Shown here: piece by piece, positions 1-8,085 of the stretch
Layout of the letters: each line of letters starts with the position of its first letter
How positions within the stretch are numbered: position 1 is the stretch's first letter
NCBI RefSeq assembly: GCF_018224925.1
Contig: NZ_JAGTUF010000001.1
Coordinates: forward strand, 1 to 64,000
Origin: Magnetospirillum sulfuroxidans
GTDB taxonomy: Bacteria; Pseudomonadota; Alphaproteobacteria; Rhodospirillales; Magnetospirillaceae
Direction: 5' to 3'
DNA: 64,000 nt
The notes under the pieces: generated by a model
Databases searched by the model: none
The model's input: the letters and a program-made list of their open reading frames with translations, nothing else
What the model was told of the DNA's origin: nothing
Made by a program: the position numbers and the translations under genes

Positions 1-1
1 T

Positions 2-76
2 TGGTCCGAGCGTCTGGACGCGGCCACCATCAAGATGCTGGCGGTCTACGTCCACTCGTTGGGCGGCGGTCAGTAA
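2..76 (+). CDS. ccoP: C-terminal end of cbb3 cytochrome oxidase diheme subunit III (partial)
   Basis: Only the last 24 codons are present; the gene enters from the left edge. The frame beginning with tgg at position 2 encodes a tail ending in AVYVHSLGGGQ before TAA. From family knowledge this is the typical C-terminus of CcoP, the membrane-anchored diheme cytochrome c subunit of the high-affinity cbb3 terminal oxidase. No heme motif is visible because those lie upstream of the window. The FNR-family regulator that follows on the same strand fits, since cbb3 operons are classic FNR targets. The identification rests on a short tail, so it is strong by pattern but not complete. Confidence 0.8.
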   Translation, partial: WSERLDAATIKMLAVYVHSLGGGQ

Positions 77-88
77 GTAAAATCGTGT

Positions 89-118
89 CCCCCGGCGCCG
101 GCCTGCCGGTTCCGGGGG
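89..118 (+). terminator. Hairpin after ccoP, possible terminator
   Basis: A 7-bp stem CCCCCGG/CCGGGGG encloses a further GC-rich inverted sequence, 13 bp after the ccoP stop and 21 bp before the regulator's start. It is followed only by a short pyrimidine stretch (cgctttac), so termination may be weak or partial, leaving some read-through into the regulator. Confidence 0.5.
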
Positions 119-138
119 CGCTTTACCCAAGGTGCGCC

Positions 139-795
139 ATGCTTGCTTTGTCGGATACCTGCCGCGCGGCGATAATGGGGCATGGCGGATTGTGCGCCTG
201 CCTGTCGCCATCGGCCTTGGGTCATTTGCGGGCCATTGCCGGTGATGTTCGGATTGAGGCGGGGCAAACCTTGTTTCAGACCGGACACGCGGCCGATGCC
301 CTGTTCGGCGTTCGCCACGGTGCGGTGATGTTGAGCCGCAGCCTTGATGGCCATCGCCGCCAGATCCTGTCCTTTCATTTTTCCGGCGACATGCTGGGCT
401 TTGCCGCCGAGGGGCGGCACCATTGTACCGCTACGGCGCTGGGCCGGGCCAGTCTGTGCCGGATTCCGCTGGCTGAGCTGGACCAGGATCTCGCCTTGCA
501 GCGCCATGTGCACGGCATCTTGGCCCGCAATGTGGGGCAAGCCCTGGACATGCAGGTTCGCCTGGGCCGGATGAACGCAGCCGAGCGGGTGCGGTCGCTG
601 CTGAATGAATTGTGTTCCCGCCTGGGCGGTGGACGCGAATTGCATCTGCCCATGCGCATCGCCGAAATGGCCGATTATCTGGGCCTGCGTCCGGAAACCG
701 TCAGCCGCGAAATGTCCGCCCTGCGGCAGGCCGGATTGGTGGGATCGTTCTCGCCCGACGGTGTCTTGGCGATCACCGATCCCACCGGGCTTTAG
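139..795 (+). CDS. FNR/Crp-family transcriptional regulator, oxygen-sensor type with altered cysteines
   Basis: A 218-residue cyclic-nucleotide-fold regulator with a C-terminal winged helix. I chose the ATG at 139; the longer frame reads back through the ccoP tail. The recognition helix carries E186-x2-S189-R190, the residues by which FNR reads TTGAT half sites. C107 in LCRIP aligns with the fourth cluster cysteine of E. coli FNR. At the N-terminus I see C8, C19 and C21. C8 and C19 have the spacing of the outer cysteines of the usual alphaproteobacterial CxxCx7C set, but the middle position (residue 11) is Ala, and C21 is extra. An Fe-S cluster with non-standard ligands is possible but unproven. 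The position behind ccoP suggests control of microaerobic respiration. Confidence 0.85.
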   Translation: MLALSDTCRAAIMGHGGLCACLSPSALGHLRAIAGDVRIEAGQTLFQTGHAADALFGVRHGAVMLSRSLDGHRRQILSFHFSGDMLGFAAEGRHHCTATALGRASLCRIPLAELDQDLALQRHVHGILARNVGQALDMQVRLGRMNAAERVRSLLNELCSRLGGGRELHLPMRIAEMADYLGLRPETVSREMSALRQAGLVGSFSPDGVLAITDPTGL

Positions 796-799
796 CCGC

Positions 800-1336
800 T
801 TACTGCGAAAATTCGTTTTCGTGCAGCCACGAGGCGTGGGTGACCACCTTCTTGTCCTTGGACCATTCTTCCAGCATCACCGGGGCCAGTTGCTTAAGCT
901 CCGCCATCTGTGTCGGGGTGCCGATGACGCAGGTCAGTTCCAGCCGGTGGCCGTTGGGGTCGAAGAAATAGATCGACTTGATGATGCCATGATCGGTGGG
1001 GCCGATGACTTCCAGGCCGTGCGCCTCGATCTCGGCCTTGGCTTGGATCAACGCATCGACGCTTTCCAACTGGAAAGCGATGTGCTGGACCCAGCGCGGC
1101 GTGTTGGGATCAAAGCCCATGGGCGGCGAGTTGGGGATTTCGAAAAAGGCCAAGATGTTGCCGTTCCCGGCATCAAGGAACAGATGCATGTACGGATCGG
1201 GTTCCTTGGTCGATGGCACCTTGTCCTCGGAAATCGCCACCAGGAAATCCATCTTGAGGACGCGTTGGTAAAATTCCACCGTTTCCTTGGCATCGTTGCA
1301 GCGATAGGCGACGTGGTGAATCTGCTGAAGCTTCAT
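800..1336 (-). CDS. VOC-superfamily (glyoxalase/dioxygenase-like) metalloenzyme
   Basis: A 178-residue protein with two vicinal-oxygen-chelate modules. Likely metal ligands are the His of IHHVAY near the start, the His of QHIAF at mid-protein and the Glu of RLELT near the end. It starts at the ATG at 1336, preceded by GGGAG. The family includes glyoxalase I, extradiol dioxygenases and epimerases, and the substrate cannot be read from sequence. It is transcribed convergently with the FNR-type gene, with 4 bp between the stops. A MarR-family gene lies upstream on the same strand with a palindrome between them, which suggests MarR-controlled detoxification or aromatic metabolism. Confidence 0.8.
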   Translation of the reverse strand: MKLQQIHHVAYRCNDAKETVEFYQRVLKMDFLVAISEDKVPSTKEPDPYMHLFLDAGNGNILAFFEIPNSPPMGFDPNTPRWVQHIAFQLESVDALIQAKAEIEAHGLEVIGPTDHGIIKSIYFFDPNGHRLELTCVIGTPTQMAELKQLAPVMLEEWSKDKKVVTHASWLHENEFSQ

Positions 1337-1386
1337 GGACGAAACACTCCCTGCGGCCATTAAGGCCTGCGTTGACTGCCGCCAGA

Positions 1387-1406
1387 TTAGTTTCATTTGT
1401 AACTAG
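1387..1406. promoter_or_regulatory. Imperfect palindrome, candidate MarR operator
   Basis: TTAGTTTCATTTGTAACTAG contains TAGTT/AACTA arms and a CA/TG inner match; 14 of the central 18 positions are symmetric. It lies 51 bp upstream of the VOC gene start and 40 bp after the MarR gene stop. Its size and symmetry fit a MarR dimer site controlling the VOC gene. No binding data are available. Confidence 0.5.
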
Positions 1407-1445
1407 CGTCAAGAAAAGACGCATGCGGCTGCCGAATTGATCGCT

Positions 1446-1895
1446 TCAGCGGCAGGTCAGCTTGCGCAAAATAACGTCAAGGGCGTGCATCTCATCGGGG
1501 CTGAGCGTGGCCAGAATTTCGGCCTCGCGCGCCTGTACCAGCGGCAAGATCCGATCGTAGACGGCCATGCCCTTGTCCGTCAGGGTCAAGCTGACGAAGC
1601 GGCGGTCCTGGGCATCTTCCTGACGCGATACCAGTCCGGCTTCGATCATGCGGGCGATGGCGCGGGTGACCCGGACTTTGTCCATGGTGGTGCGTTGACA
1701 GATGGCGTTGGCCGAGAGCGGCTGAAAGCCGGCCAACACCGCCATGGCGCGCCATTCCGGCGGCGTCAGGCCGAAACGGTCGGAATAAAGCGTGGCCAGC
1801 GACCGGCTGACCTGTTCGTTCAGGACCGACAGGCGATAGGGGAAGAATTTCTCCAGGTTGAAAATGGTGCGCACTCCGGCTGTTTGCCCAATCAT
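1446..1895 (-). CDS. MarR-family transcriptional regulator
   Basis: A 149-residue winged-helix regulator. The HTH lies around LSANAICQRTTMDKVRVTRA, followed by a wing with the family-typical D-x-R-D/R pattern (DAQDRRFVSLTLT), and flanking helices suit a dimer. MarR proteins usually bind palindromes and release them on binding phenolic or oxidised ligands. The start ATG at 1895 has only a weak ribosome-binding site, so the N-terminus is less certain. Its downstream neighbour on the same strand is the VOC enzyme, whose upstream region holds a candidate operator. Confidence 0.88.
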   Translation of the reverse strand: MIGQTAGVRTIFNLEKFFPYRLSVLNEQVSRSLATLYSDRFGLTPPEWRAMAVLAGFQPLSANAICQRTTMDKVRVTRAIARMIEAGLVSRQEDAQDRRFVSLTLTDKGMAVYDRILPLVQAREAEILATLSPDEMHALDVILRKLTCR

Positions 1896-1928
1896 AGCCG
1901 GGCACGGGCGATCCGGTGAGACGGAATA

Positions 1929-2351
1929 TTATCCCGGTGCCGCTTCCAGCCCGACCAGCCCGACTTTCAGATAACCGGCATTGCGCAACAGATCCATCAC
2001 CGCCATCAACCGACCATAGGCGACGGTCTTGTCCGCGCGAAGGAAGATGCGGGTTTCCTTATCGCCGTTGGCGATGCTGTCGATGGCGTCGCCCAGTCCA
2101 TCCTCGGCGGTCGGGCTTTCGCCCACCGCCAAGCTTTGATCGGCGCGGATGGTGACAAAGACCGGCTTGTCCGGCTTGGTCAGCGGCTGTGCGGTCGAAT
2201 CGGGCAGATCGACGGGGACATCCACCGTGGCCAGCGGCGCCGCCACCATGAAGATGATCAACAGCACCAAGATGACGTCGATGAACGGGGTGACGTTGAT
2301 CTCGTGGTGTTCGCTCAGGTCATCGCCCCATTGGGACAGCCGGGCGCTCAT
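1929..2351 (-). CDS. exbD: ExbD/TolR-family biopolymer transport protein
   Basis: A 140-residue protein with a short cytoplasmic N-terminus, one membrane segment (about residues 23-43) carrying the conserved Asp of TPFIDVILVLL, and a periplasmic domain. ExbD with ExbB forms the proton-driven motor that energises TonB-dependent outer-membrane import. The start overlaps the exbB stop by 4 bp (ATGA). It is the last gene of a minus-strand operon of iron-related periplasmic proteins. No TonB gene is present in the window, so the TonB partner must be encoded elsewhere or this motor serves another protein. TolR is the alternative, but the iron context favours ExbD. Confidence 0.88.
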   Translation of the reverse strand: MSARLSQWGDDLSEHHEINVTPFIDVILVLLIIFMVAAPLATVDVPVDLPDSTAQPLTKPDKPVFVTIRADQSLAVGESPTAEDGLGDAIDSIANGDKETRIFLRADKTVAYGRLMAVMDLLRNAGYLKVGLVGLEAAPG

Positions 2352-3034
2352 TCGGCGGCTCGGCGCATGGGCTTGGCCAAGCGATCAAGGTCGCGGCCGA
2401 CCAGGCGGTTGATTTCCGCCGCCGCCAACCCGGCTTGGGCGCGCAAGCCGGTGATGGCGCGGGCGAAGGCGTTATAGATCACCACCGCCGGAATGGCGGC
2501 GATCAGCCCCATGCCGGTGGCCAGCAAGGCTTCGGCGATACCGGGGGCGACCACCGCCAGATTGGTGGTCTGGCTGTGGGCGATGCCGATGAAGCTGTTC
2601 ATGATGCCCCAGACGGTGCCGAACAGGCCGATGAACGGGGCGGTGGCGCCGATGGTGGCTAAAATGCCGGTGCCGATGGTAAGAGAGCGCGCCAGTCGCG
2701 CCAATTCGTCGTCAAGACGCGAGGCGGTGCGTTCCTTGATGCCCGCGGCCGGCATGTCCGCCGACAAACGCAATTCGGCCGCCGCCGCTTCGCTGAGGTC
2801 GGTCACCGGCCCGTGGTCTGGGGTCAGGGCGCGCTTGGCGTCGTACAGGCTGGTGGCGCCGGCCAGAATGGCTTGACCGGCGCCAATGCGGCGGCGAACG
2901 GCGCGCAATTCCCACGATTTGGCCACCAATACCGTCCAGGTGGCGACCGAGGCCAGGGCAAGGCCGACCATCACCAATTGCACCACCAGATCGGCGTGCA
3001 GGAACATGATCCAGGGGGAAAGTTGATGTGTCAT
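2348..3034 (-). CDS. exbB: ExbB/TolQ-family proton channel protein
   Basis: A 228-residue inner-membrane protein with the MotA/TolQ/ExbB channel domain: one N-terminal membrane segment, a long cytoplasmic loop, then two segments containing IGLFGTVWGIMNSF and the GIAEALLATGMGLIAAIPA-type helix. I chose the ATG at 3034 because GGGGAG precedes it; upstream in-frame codons lack a ribosome-binding site. It partners ExbD, overlapping it by 4 bp. The gene follows the DUF1513 gene by 29 bp in the same operon, so it is probably iron-regulated together with the imelysins. Confidence 0.88.
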   Translation of the reverse strand: MTHQLSPWIMFLHADLVVQLVMVGLALASVATWTVLVAKSWELRAVRRRIGAGQAILAGATSLYDAKRALTPDHGPVTDLSEAAAAELRLSADMPAAGIKERTASRLDDELARLARSLTIGTGILATIGATAPFIGLFGTVWGIMNSFIGIAHSQTTNLAVVAPGIAEALLATGMGLIAAIPAVVIYNAFARAITGLRAQAGLAAAEINRLVGRDLDRLAKPMRRAAE

Positions 3035-3063
3035 GATTCGGTCTCCCCAAAGCGGGCCGGGGC

Positions 3064-4179
3064 TTAGGCCAGCCGGATGGCGTGGTTGTCCCAATTGCGT
3101 TCATTGACATAGGCGCCGGGCAAAGCTTGGGCGCCGCCGGCCGCCGACCAGTCCCAGACGCCCCGCCGACCGCTGGTCATGATCAGGTCGTCGCCGCCAA
3201 GACCGGCGGCGACGCCACAACCATCGGCCACCGACACCGCTTTCAGGAAGCGGCCGGAAGCGGTTTCCCATACCGTCACCAGCGAACCTTGCGGACACGA
3301 TGCGGCAAAGGTGCGGCCATCGGCGGCCATGGCGACGCTGCCGCAATAATTGCGCACCGTCTTGGTCATCGGGGCGGGCAGTTCCAGCAGACGGATTTCT
3401 TGGCCGAAACGGTGCAAGGCGACGATGGGCGGCGTCTGGTCATCGCTTTGATGCTGCATGCCGATGGCGACGTCACCATTGGCGTTGACGGCGAAATGGC
3501 GCATGGATAACAGCCGTAATTCGGCCGGCAAGCGCCATTGCCCCAACAGGCTGCCATCGCGGCTATCCATATAGACCAGCGACGAATCCATGCGCTCCAG
3601 GTTCAGCCGAGCCCGACCGCTTTCGGGGTGGGTGATGATGCCGCCATTGGCCACCACCAAGGTGTGACCATCGGCCAGCAGGCGGATATCGTGGGGTTCG
3701 ATGCCATAGGACGACATTTCGCCCACGCGGCGCCAATTGTCTTCGACCGCCCAGATACCGATGATGCCGACGGCTTCGGCGTAATCGTTTTCGGCGGAAA
3801 AGAAACGCTGGCCATCGGCGGAAAACACCCCGTGACCGTGGAAATGGCGGCCTTCGGGGGCCTCGAGCCAGTGCGTGGCTTCCCCCTGGGCCAAGTCGAT
3901 GATCGCGGCGAAAGTGCCGGGGCGGCGGGCCACGGCGACGCAGGTTTGCCCATCGGGGGCGATGGCGATGCCGTGGCCGCGTCCGGGCAGCGGCAGCTCG
4001 AACACCTGATCGCCGTTGCGGTCGAAGGCGCCAAGGCCGTATTGGCGGCCGGCGGCGGCATTGGCGGCCAGCCATAGCGGCTCCTTGCCGGGGTGCGCCC
4101 GGACCGCCTTTCCGGCCACCAGGCTGAAGGCGGCGGTGGCGGCCAGGAACGAGCGGCGGTTAATCTCCATCAAGCGCAT
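3064..4179 (-). CDS. DUF1513 Tat-exported periplasmic beta-propeller-like protein
   Basis: A 371-residue protein beginning with a twin-arginine signal (INRRSFLAATAAFSL), so export of a folded protein to the periplasm is expected. The body contains recurring blade-like segments (GHGIAIAPDGQ, HGHGVFSADGQ, IEPHDIRLLADG, GSVAMAADGR) that suggest a beta-propeller. From memory this matches DUF1513, which accompanies imelysin and di-heme genes in other proteobacteria. Function is unknown; periplasmic iron or heme handling is inferred from context. The start is either ATG 4179 or ATG 4170, and both overlap the end of the upstream imelysin gene, showing tight translational coupling. Confidence 0.8.
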   Translation of the reverse strand: MRLMEINRRSFLAATAAFSLVAGKAVRAHPGKEPLWLAANAAAGRQYGLGAFDRNGDQVFELPLPGRGHGIAIAPDGQTCVAVARRPGTFAAIIDLAQGEATHWLEAPEGRHFHGHGVFSADGQRFFSAENDYAEAVGIIGIWAVEDNWRRVGEMSSYGIEPHDIRLLADGHTLVVANGGIITHPESGRARLNLERMDSSLVYMDSRDGSLLGQWRLPAELRLLSMRHFAVNANGDVAIGMQHQSDDQTPPIVALHRFGQEIRLLELPAPMTKTVRNYCGSVAMAADGRTFAASCPQGSLVTVWETASGRFLKAVSVADGCGVAAGLGGDDLIMTSGRRGVWDWSAAGGAQALPGAYVNERNWDNHAIRLA

Positions 4180-5236
4180 TGAAGCCCACCTGTAGATCGA
4201 GAGCGTTGGCGATATCGGTTTCCAAAATCAGGGCGGCGGCCTTGATCTTGGCCTTGACGCCGGCAAGCTGTTTCCACCCTTCGGGATCGGTCATCGCCAC
4301 CTCCATCGGTGCGGGCAGCTTGCGCAGGGTGGCTTGCGCCTCGGTCAGCGCCGCCAGGAAACGGTCGGCGGCGGCACTTTTGCCATTGGCCGCCAGGATC
4401 GGGGCGAAGCTGGCGGCGAAGACGGCGCGCATGGATTCCAAGTTGATGTCGATGTTGCGGGCCGAGCGTTTGGAACGCCAGTTTTCGGAACGGCCGGGCC
4501 GGGCTTCGGCGGCGGCGGCGCCCAAAGGATGCGCCAACTTGACCTCTGTGATGGCCGAAAGCTGGCCGTGCAAGGCGTTGAACATCTGCGAGGCTGCCTG
4601 CCGATGGTCGGCATAGGGATTGGCCCCGGTGCCGGCATTTTTCAGCAATGCGGTGAAACCGTCGGGCTTGGCCCATTCATGCACCAATTCGCCGCCGATA
4701 CGGTTCAGGTTATGGGCGATGCCCGAGATCAGCCGGCAACGCAAGGCGGTTTCGTCACCGCCGGCCAGAACCTTGTCGGCTTGACCGTCACCGAACAACA
4801 GCATTTCCAGCGCCGGCAGGCCTTGGATGGCGACGCTGGCGAAGACGACGCGGTTGGGGTCCACCGCGTCGGCCTTGCGGTCCTTGAGCAGCGCCAGCAT
4901 CTGCCGATCACCGGCATTTTTCTTGTCCGGCCAAAATTGCACCCGCTGGCCGCGATGAAAGGCTTCGACCGGGCCATAGCCGATCCACTGCACCTGTTGC
5001 CAACTGTCGGTGGTCGCGTGAAAGGCGGTGCGCGCCGCTTCCAGCCCGCCAGCATCAGGGGCGGCGCAGAAGCTTTCGACGCTTTGTTTCAATGCATCGG
5101 TTTGGCTTTGGAAGTCCTGATACGAAGCGATGATCGGGCCATCGGCGGCCAAAGTCAGTAAACCGGCATAATCCAGTGCCGCTTGGGCGGGGGATGCCGC
5201 CAGCAAGCCAAGGCCAAGAAGAGACCAAAAGCGCAT
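4160..5236 (-). CDS. Imelysin-family (M75-like) periplasmic protein, variant lacking the motif His
   Basis: A 358-residue exported protein with signal peptide MRFWSLLGLGLLAASPAQA. I chose the ATG at 5236 because AAGGA lies 8 nt upstream; ATG 5245 is the alternative. The imelysin family includes IrpA, IcmP and the EfeO domain of ferrous-iron uptake. The family motif GxHxxE is here G139-L-P-A-L-E144, so the His is replaced by Pro while the Glu remains. It is the second imelysin in the operon, following the di-heme protein by 11 bp. The missing His suggests altered metal binding or a structural partner role. Confidence 0.82.
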   Translation of the reverse strand: MRFWSLLGLGLLAASPAQAALDYAGLLTLAADGPIIASYQDFQSQTDALKQSVESFCAAPDAGGLEAARTAFHATTDSWQQVQWIGYGPVEAFHRGQRVQFWPDKKNAGDRQMLALLKDRKADAVDPNRVVFASVAIQGLPALEMLLFGDGQADKVLAGGDETALRCRLISGIAHNLNRIGGELVHEWAKPDGFTALLKNAGTGANPYADHRQAASQMFNALHGQLSAITEVKLAHPLGAAAAEARPGRSENWRSKRSARNIDINLESMRAVFAASFAPILAANGKSAAADRFLAALTEAQATLRKLPAPMEVAMTDPEGWKQLAGVKAKIKAAALILETDIANALDLQVGFNALDGD

Positions 5237-5247
5237 GGGGATCATCC

Positions 5248-6681
5248 TTACAGCGAGTTGACGAAGCGGAGCAGGGCGGCGCGGTCGGCCTTGGGCAGGG
5301 CGACGACCTTGTCGCGGGCCGTCTGGGCCTCGCCGCCATGCCACAAAATGGCCTCCAACACGCTGCGGGCGCGGCCGTCATGCAGCAATTGGGTATGGCC
5401 GTTGACCACATGGGTCAGACCGATGCCCCACAGCGGCGGCGTTTTCCATTCCGATCCACTGGCCATGCCCTCGGGGCGGCCATCGGCGAGACCGTCGCCC
5501 ATGTCGTGCAGCAACAAATCAGTGTAGGGCCAGATCACCTGCTCGGATTGTTCGGGCAGATCGGCGCGCTGGGCGGTTTTATAGGTCGGGGTATGACAAC
5601 TGGCGCAGCCACTTTCATGGAACACCTGTTTCCCGTGCAGCACTTCGGCATTGCCGGCGTCGCGGCGCTTGGGCACCGCCAGATTGCGCGAATAGAAACT
5701 GACCAGGTCCAGCACATTGGCGGGCACTTCAAAGCCGCCATATTGCGCATCGCCGCCATGAGGGGCATCCAGGCAGGCCTGTTGCGCCGAGGTGCAATCA
5801 CCTGAATTGGCCGGGAACAGCGGGTTGGACAACCCGATATCGCCATTGAAGGCGTCGGCGCTTTGCTGTTTGACGGTGGGGTTGCCCCCCTTCCAGCCAA
5901 AGCGGCCCAGCATCAGTTTGCCGTCTTCTTGGCTCCAGATCATCTTGGCGCGGCCGGAAATCCCGTCACCGTCCTTGTCGTCGGGATCGGCTTGAGCCAG
6001 CAAGGTTTCCTCGGCGATGGCTTCCAGCAGCCCCAGACCGATCATCGGCGGAGCGACACGCGGCGACAGCAAGGCGTCGGGGTGCAAGGGGCCATAGCCC
6101 AGATCGCTGATGCTGTAGGTGGGTTTGCGCAACGACACCTTTTCCCCGCCGCCCAGGGTCATCGGCACTTGGTCATAGCGGATATTCATGCGGCCTTCGG
6201 CGGCGTGGCCGGCAATGGCGAAATTCTGCAATTGGCCGCCATAGGTGGGCTCGGGGACGATATTGGCGCGGCCTTGGGCGATGGCGGCCTTTTGCTCATC
6301 GGTCTGCGCTGGGATGGACAGGCGCAGGAACATGGAGACGCCTTCCTCGCCGCTTTCCGGCGGGTGGCCGCGTCCATCCTTGATGTGGCAGTTCTGGCAG
6401 GCGCGGGCGTTGAACAGCGGCCCCAAGCCGTCGGCGGCCTTGGTCGAGGATGGCGCCGTCACCCACAGGCGGCGGAAAAAGCCGTTCCCGACCTTGAAAT
6501 CCATTTCCTTGGCGAAACTCATATTGGCGGAGAAATGGGAAAATGCGTCGCGGTTGAACGCCTTGGTGTGAGTGGCGGCCCCGCCGGGCATTTCTTCGCC
6601 GGGTTCCAATGTTTCACCGGCGGCCATGGCGGTTCCGGCCATGGATAGGCCGGCCAGCAGCGAAACGATCATCACCCGCAT
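5248..6681 (-). CDS. Di-heme c-type oxidoreductase (DHOR / DUF1111 family)
   Basis: A 477-residue periplasmic protein with a Sec signal peptide and two c-type heme motifs, C95QNCH99 and C359ASCH363. The long spacing and the KDGRGHPP and HDMGDGLADG segments match what I know as the di-heme oxidoreductase or 'thiol oxidoreductase-like' family, distantly related to MauG and CcpA peroxidases. The ATG at 6681 is preceded by AGGGG. It sits between two imelysin genes, an arrangement known to me from other proteobacteria. A plausible but unproven role is oxidising or reducing iron, or removing peroxide, during periplasmic iron handling. Confidence 0.85.
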   Translation of the reverse strand: MRVMIVSLLAGLSMAGTAMAAGETLEPGEEMPGGAATHTKAFNRDAFSHFSANMSFAKEMDFKVGNGFFRRLWVTAPSSTKAADGLGPLFNARACQNCHIKDGRGHPPESGEEGVSMFLRLSIPAQTDEQKAAIAQGRANIVPEPTYGGQLQNFAIAGHAAEGRMNIRYDQVPMTLGGGEKVSLRKPTYSISDLGYGPLHPDALLSPRVAPPMIGLGLLEAIAEETLLAQADPDDKDGDGISGRAKMIWSQEDGKLMLGRFGWKGGNPTVKQQSADAFNGDIGLSNPLFPANSGDCTSAQQACLDAPHGGDAQYGGFEVPANVLDLVSFYSRNLAVPKRRDAGNAEVLHGKQVFHESGCASCHTPTYKTAQRADLPEQSEQVIWPYTDLLLHDMGDGLADGRPEGMASGSEWKTPPLWGIGLTHVVNGHTQLLHDGRARSVLEAILWHGGEAQTARDKVVALPKADRAALLRFVNSL

Positions 6682-6699
6682 TTCTTCACCCCTTGCTAA

Positions 6700-6734
6700 A
6701 ATAAGAAGAACGGGGCCGCCCAGGCGACCCCGTT
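6700..6734 (-). terminator. Intercistronic hairpin and T-tract between imelysin and di-heme genes
   Basis: On the minus strand AACGGGG/CCCCGTT arms (6709-6734) enclose a further GCC/GGC pairing and are followed by TTCTTCTTATTTT. This looks like an intrinsic terminator just after the first imelysin gene and before the di-heme gene. It probably gives partial termination, so the first gene is made in excess over the rest. Confidence 0.7.
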
Positions 6735-6747
6735 TAATGGTGTGTGC

Positions 6748-8019
6748 TTACTTGCCGATGCTGGACGGGTTGTCCAAGCTGGCCGAACCTTCAAACTTGA
6801 CCTCGCCCAGGGCCAGCACCGCCACTGCCTTTTCCAGCGAACGGGTTTGCGCCACCAAGGAATCGATGGCGGTCTGCACCTTGGTGTTGCCGGCGGCATT
6901 TTCAGCGCCGATCATCTGGTCGTAGGCCTCGCCGCCTTCCGCCGTTTGCACCAAAACGCCCATGGCGGCCATGGTGGCATCCAGCTTGGTCTTCATTTCG
7001 GCATCCAGGCCGACATCCTTGGCGGCAATCAGATCGGAAAGGCTGGGACCTTTGACGTCACTGCCGTCGATGCGGGTATAGCGGCCAAGATAGACGTTCT
7101 GAATGCCCTTGGCATCGTAGAAATGTGAATTGTGAGTGTTGTCCGAGAAGCAATCGTGCTCTTCCTCGGGGTCGTGCAGCATCAGGCCCAGCTTCATGCG
7201 CTCGCCCGCCAGTTCGCCATAGGACAGGCTGCCCAGACCGGTGACGATGGTGGCGATGCCGGCATCAGGCTTGCCCTTAAGCAGCTTGGCGCGGATCTTG
7301 CCTTTGGCTCCCCAGCCATCGACCATGGTCTTGAGGTCGTCGATCAGCAGGTCGGTGGCGGTGACCAGATAGGCTGCGCGACGATCGCAATTGCCGCCGG
7401 TGCAATTCTTGGTGTCGAAATCGCTGGCCGGACGGTTGCCGGCGCCCGGACCGGTGCCGTTGACATCTTGGCCCCACAGCATGAATTCGATGGCGTGATA
7501 GCCGGTGGTGACATTGGCTTCGACGCCCCCGGCCTCGTGCAGGCCGGCCAGCAGCTTCTTGCTGATCTTGCTGGCATTGACCGGCTTGCCGCCGATCTTG
7601 ATCTTGCTGTGGGCAATGATATTGGCGGTATAAAGCGGGTTTTCGCCCGATTCGGTGCCATAGGTGTCGGCATTGACGTAATCGATCAGGCCTTCATCCA
7701 GAGGCCAGGCATTGACCTTGCCTTCCCATTCATCGACGGCGGCATTTCCGAAGCGGAACGCCTCGCTTTGCTGATAGGGGATTCGAGCGGCAACCCAGGC
7801 GGTCTTGGCGGCCTTCAGGGTTTCAGTGCCGGGAGCTGCGACCAAGGCGTCAACCGCCACCTTGAGATTCTTCGCCGCGATCAGCGAATCTTCGTAATTG
7901 GCATGGGCAATATCGGCATAGGTGGCCAGCACCGCCTTTTTGTCGATGCCGGCGGCGGCGGCTTGCCCGGCGCCCAGCATCAACGCCGCCGAGGCAGCAA
8001 CCAGAATATAACGCTTCAT
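6748..8019 (-). CDS. Imelysin-family periplasmic iron-uptake-associated protein (IrpA-like)
   Basis: A 423-residue protein with signal peptide MKRYILVAASAALMLGAGQAAA. It keeps the complete family motif G173-Y-H-A-I-E178, and also has HDPEEEHDCFSDNTHNSHFY, rich in possible metal ligands. Relatives are the iron-regulated IrpA of cyanobacteria, IcmP of Pseudomonas and the M75 domain of EfeO. They are thought to bind iron at the periplasm or cell surface; peptidase activity is doubtful for the group. It is the first gene of the operon, and a Fur-box-like sequence lies 67-85 bp upstream. Confidence 0.88.
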   Translation of the reverse strand: MKRYILVAASAALMLGAGQAAAAGIDKKAVLATYADIAHANYEDSLIAAKNLKVAVDALVAAPGTETLKAAKTAWVAARIPYQQSEAFRFGNAAVDEWEGKVNAWPLDEGLIDYVNADTYGTESGENPLYTANIIAHSKIKIGGKPVNASKISKKLLAGLHEAGGVEANVTTGYHAIEFMLWGQDVNGTGPGAGNRPASDFDTKNCTGGNCDRRAAYLVTATDLLIDDLKTMVDGWGAKGKIRAKLLKGKPDAGIATIVTGLGSLSYGELAGERMKLGLMLHDPEEEHDCFSDNTHNSHFYDAKGIQNVYLGRYTRIDGSDVKGPSLSDLIAAKDVGLDAEMKTKLDATMAAMGVLVQTAEGGEAYDQMIGAENAAGNTKVQTAIDSLVAQTRSLEKAVAVLALGEVKFEGSASLDNPSSIGK

Positions 8020-8085
8020 GTGAGAGACCCCGCTTTCCACAAGAAAAGGAGGGGCATGATTGCGCAAGTGCGAATTGATTTCAAT

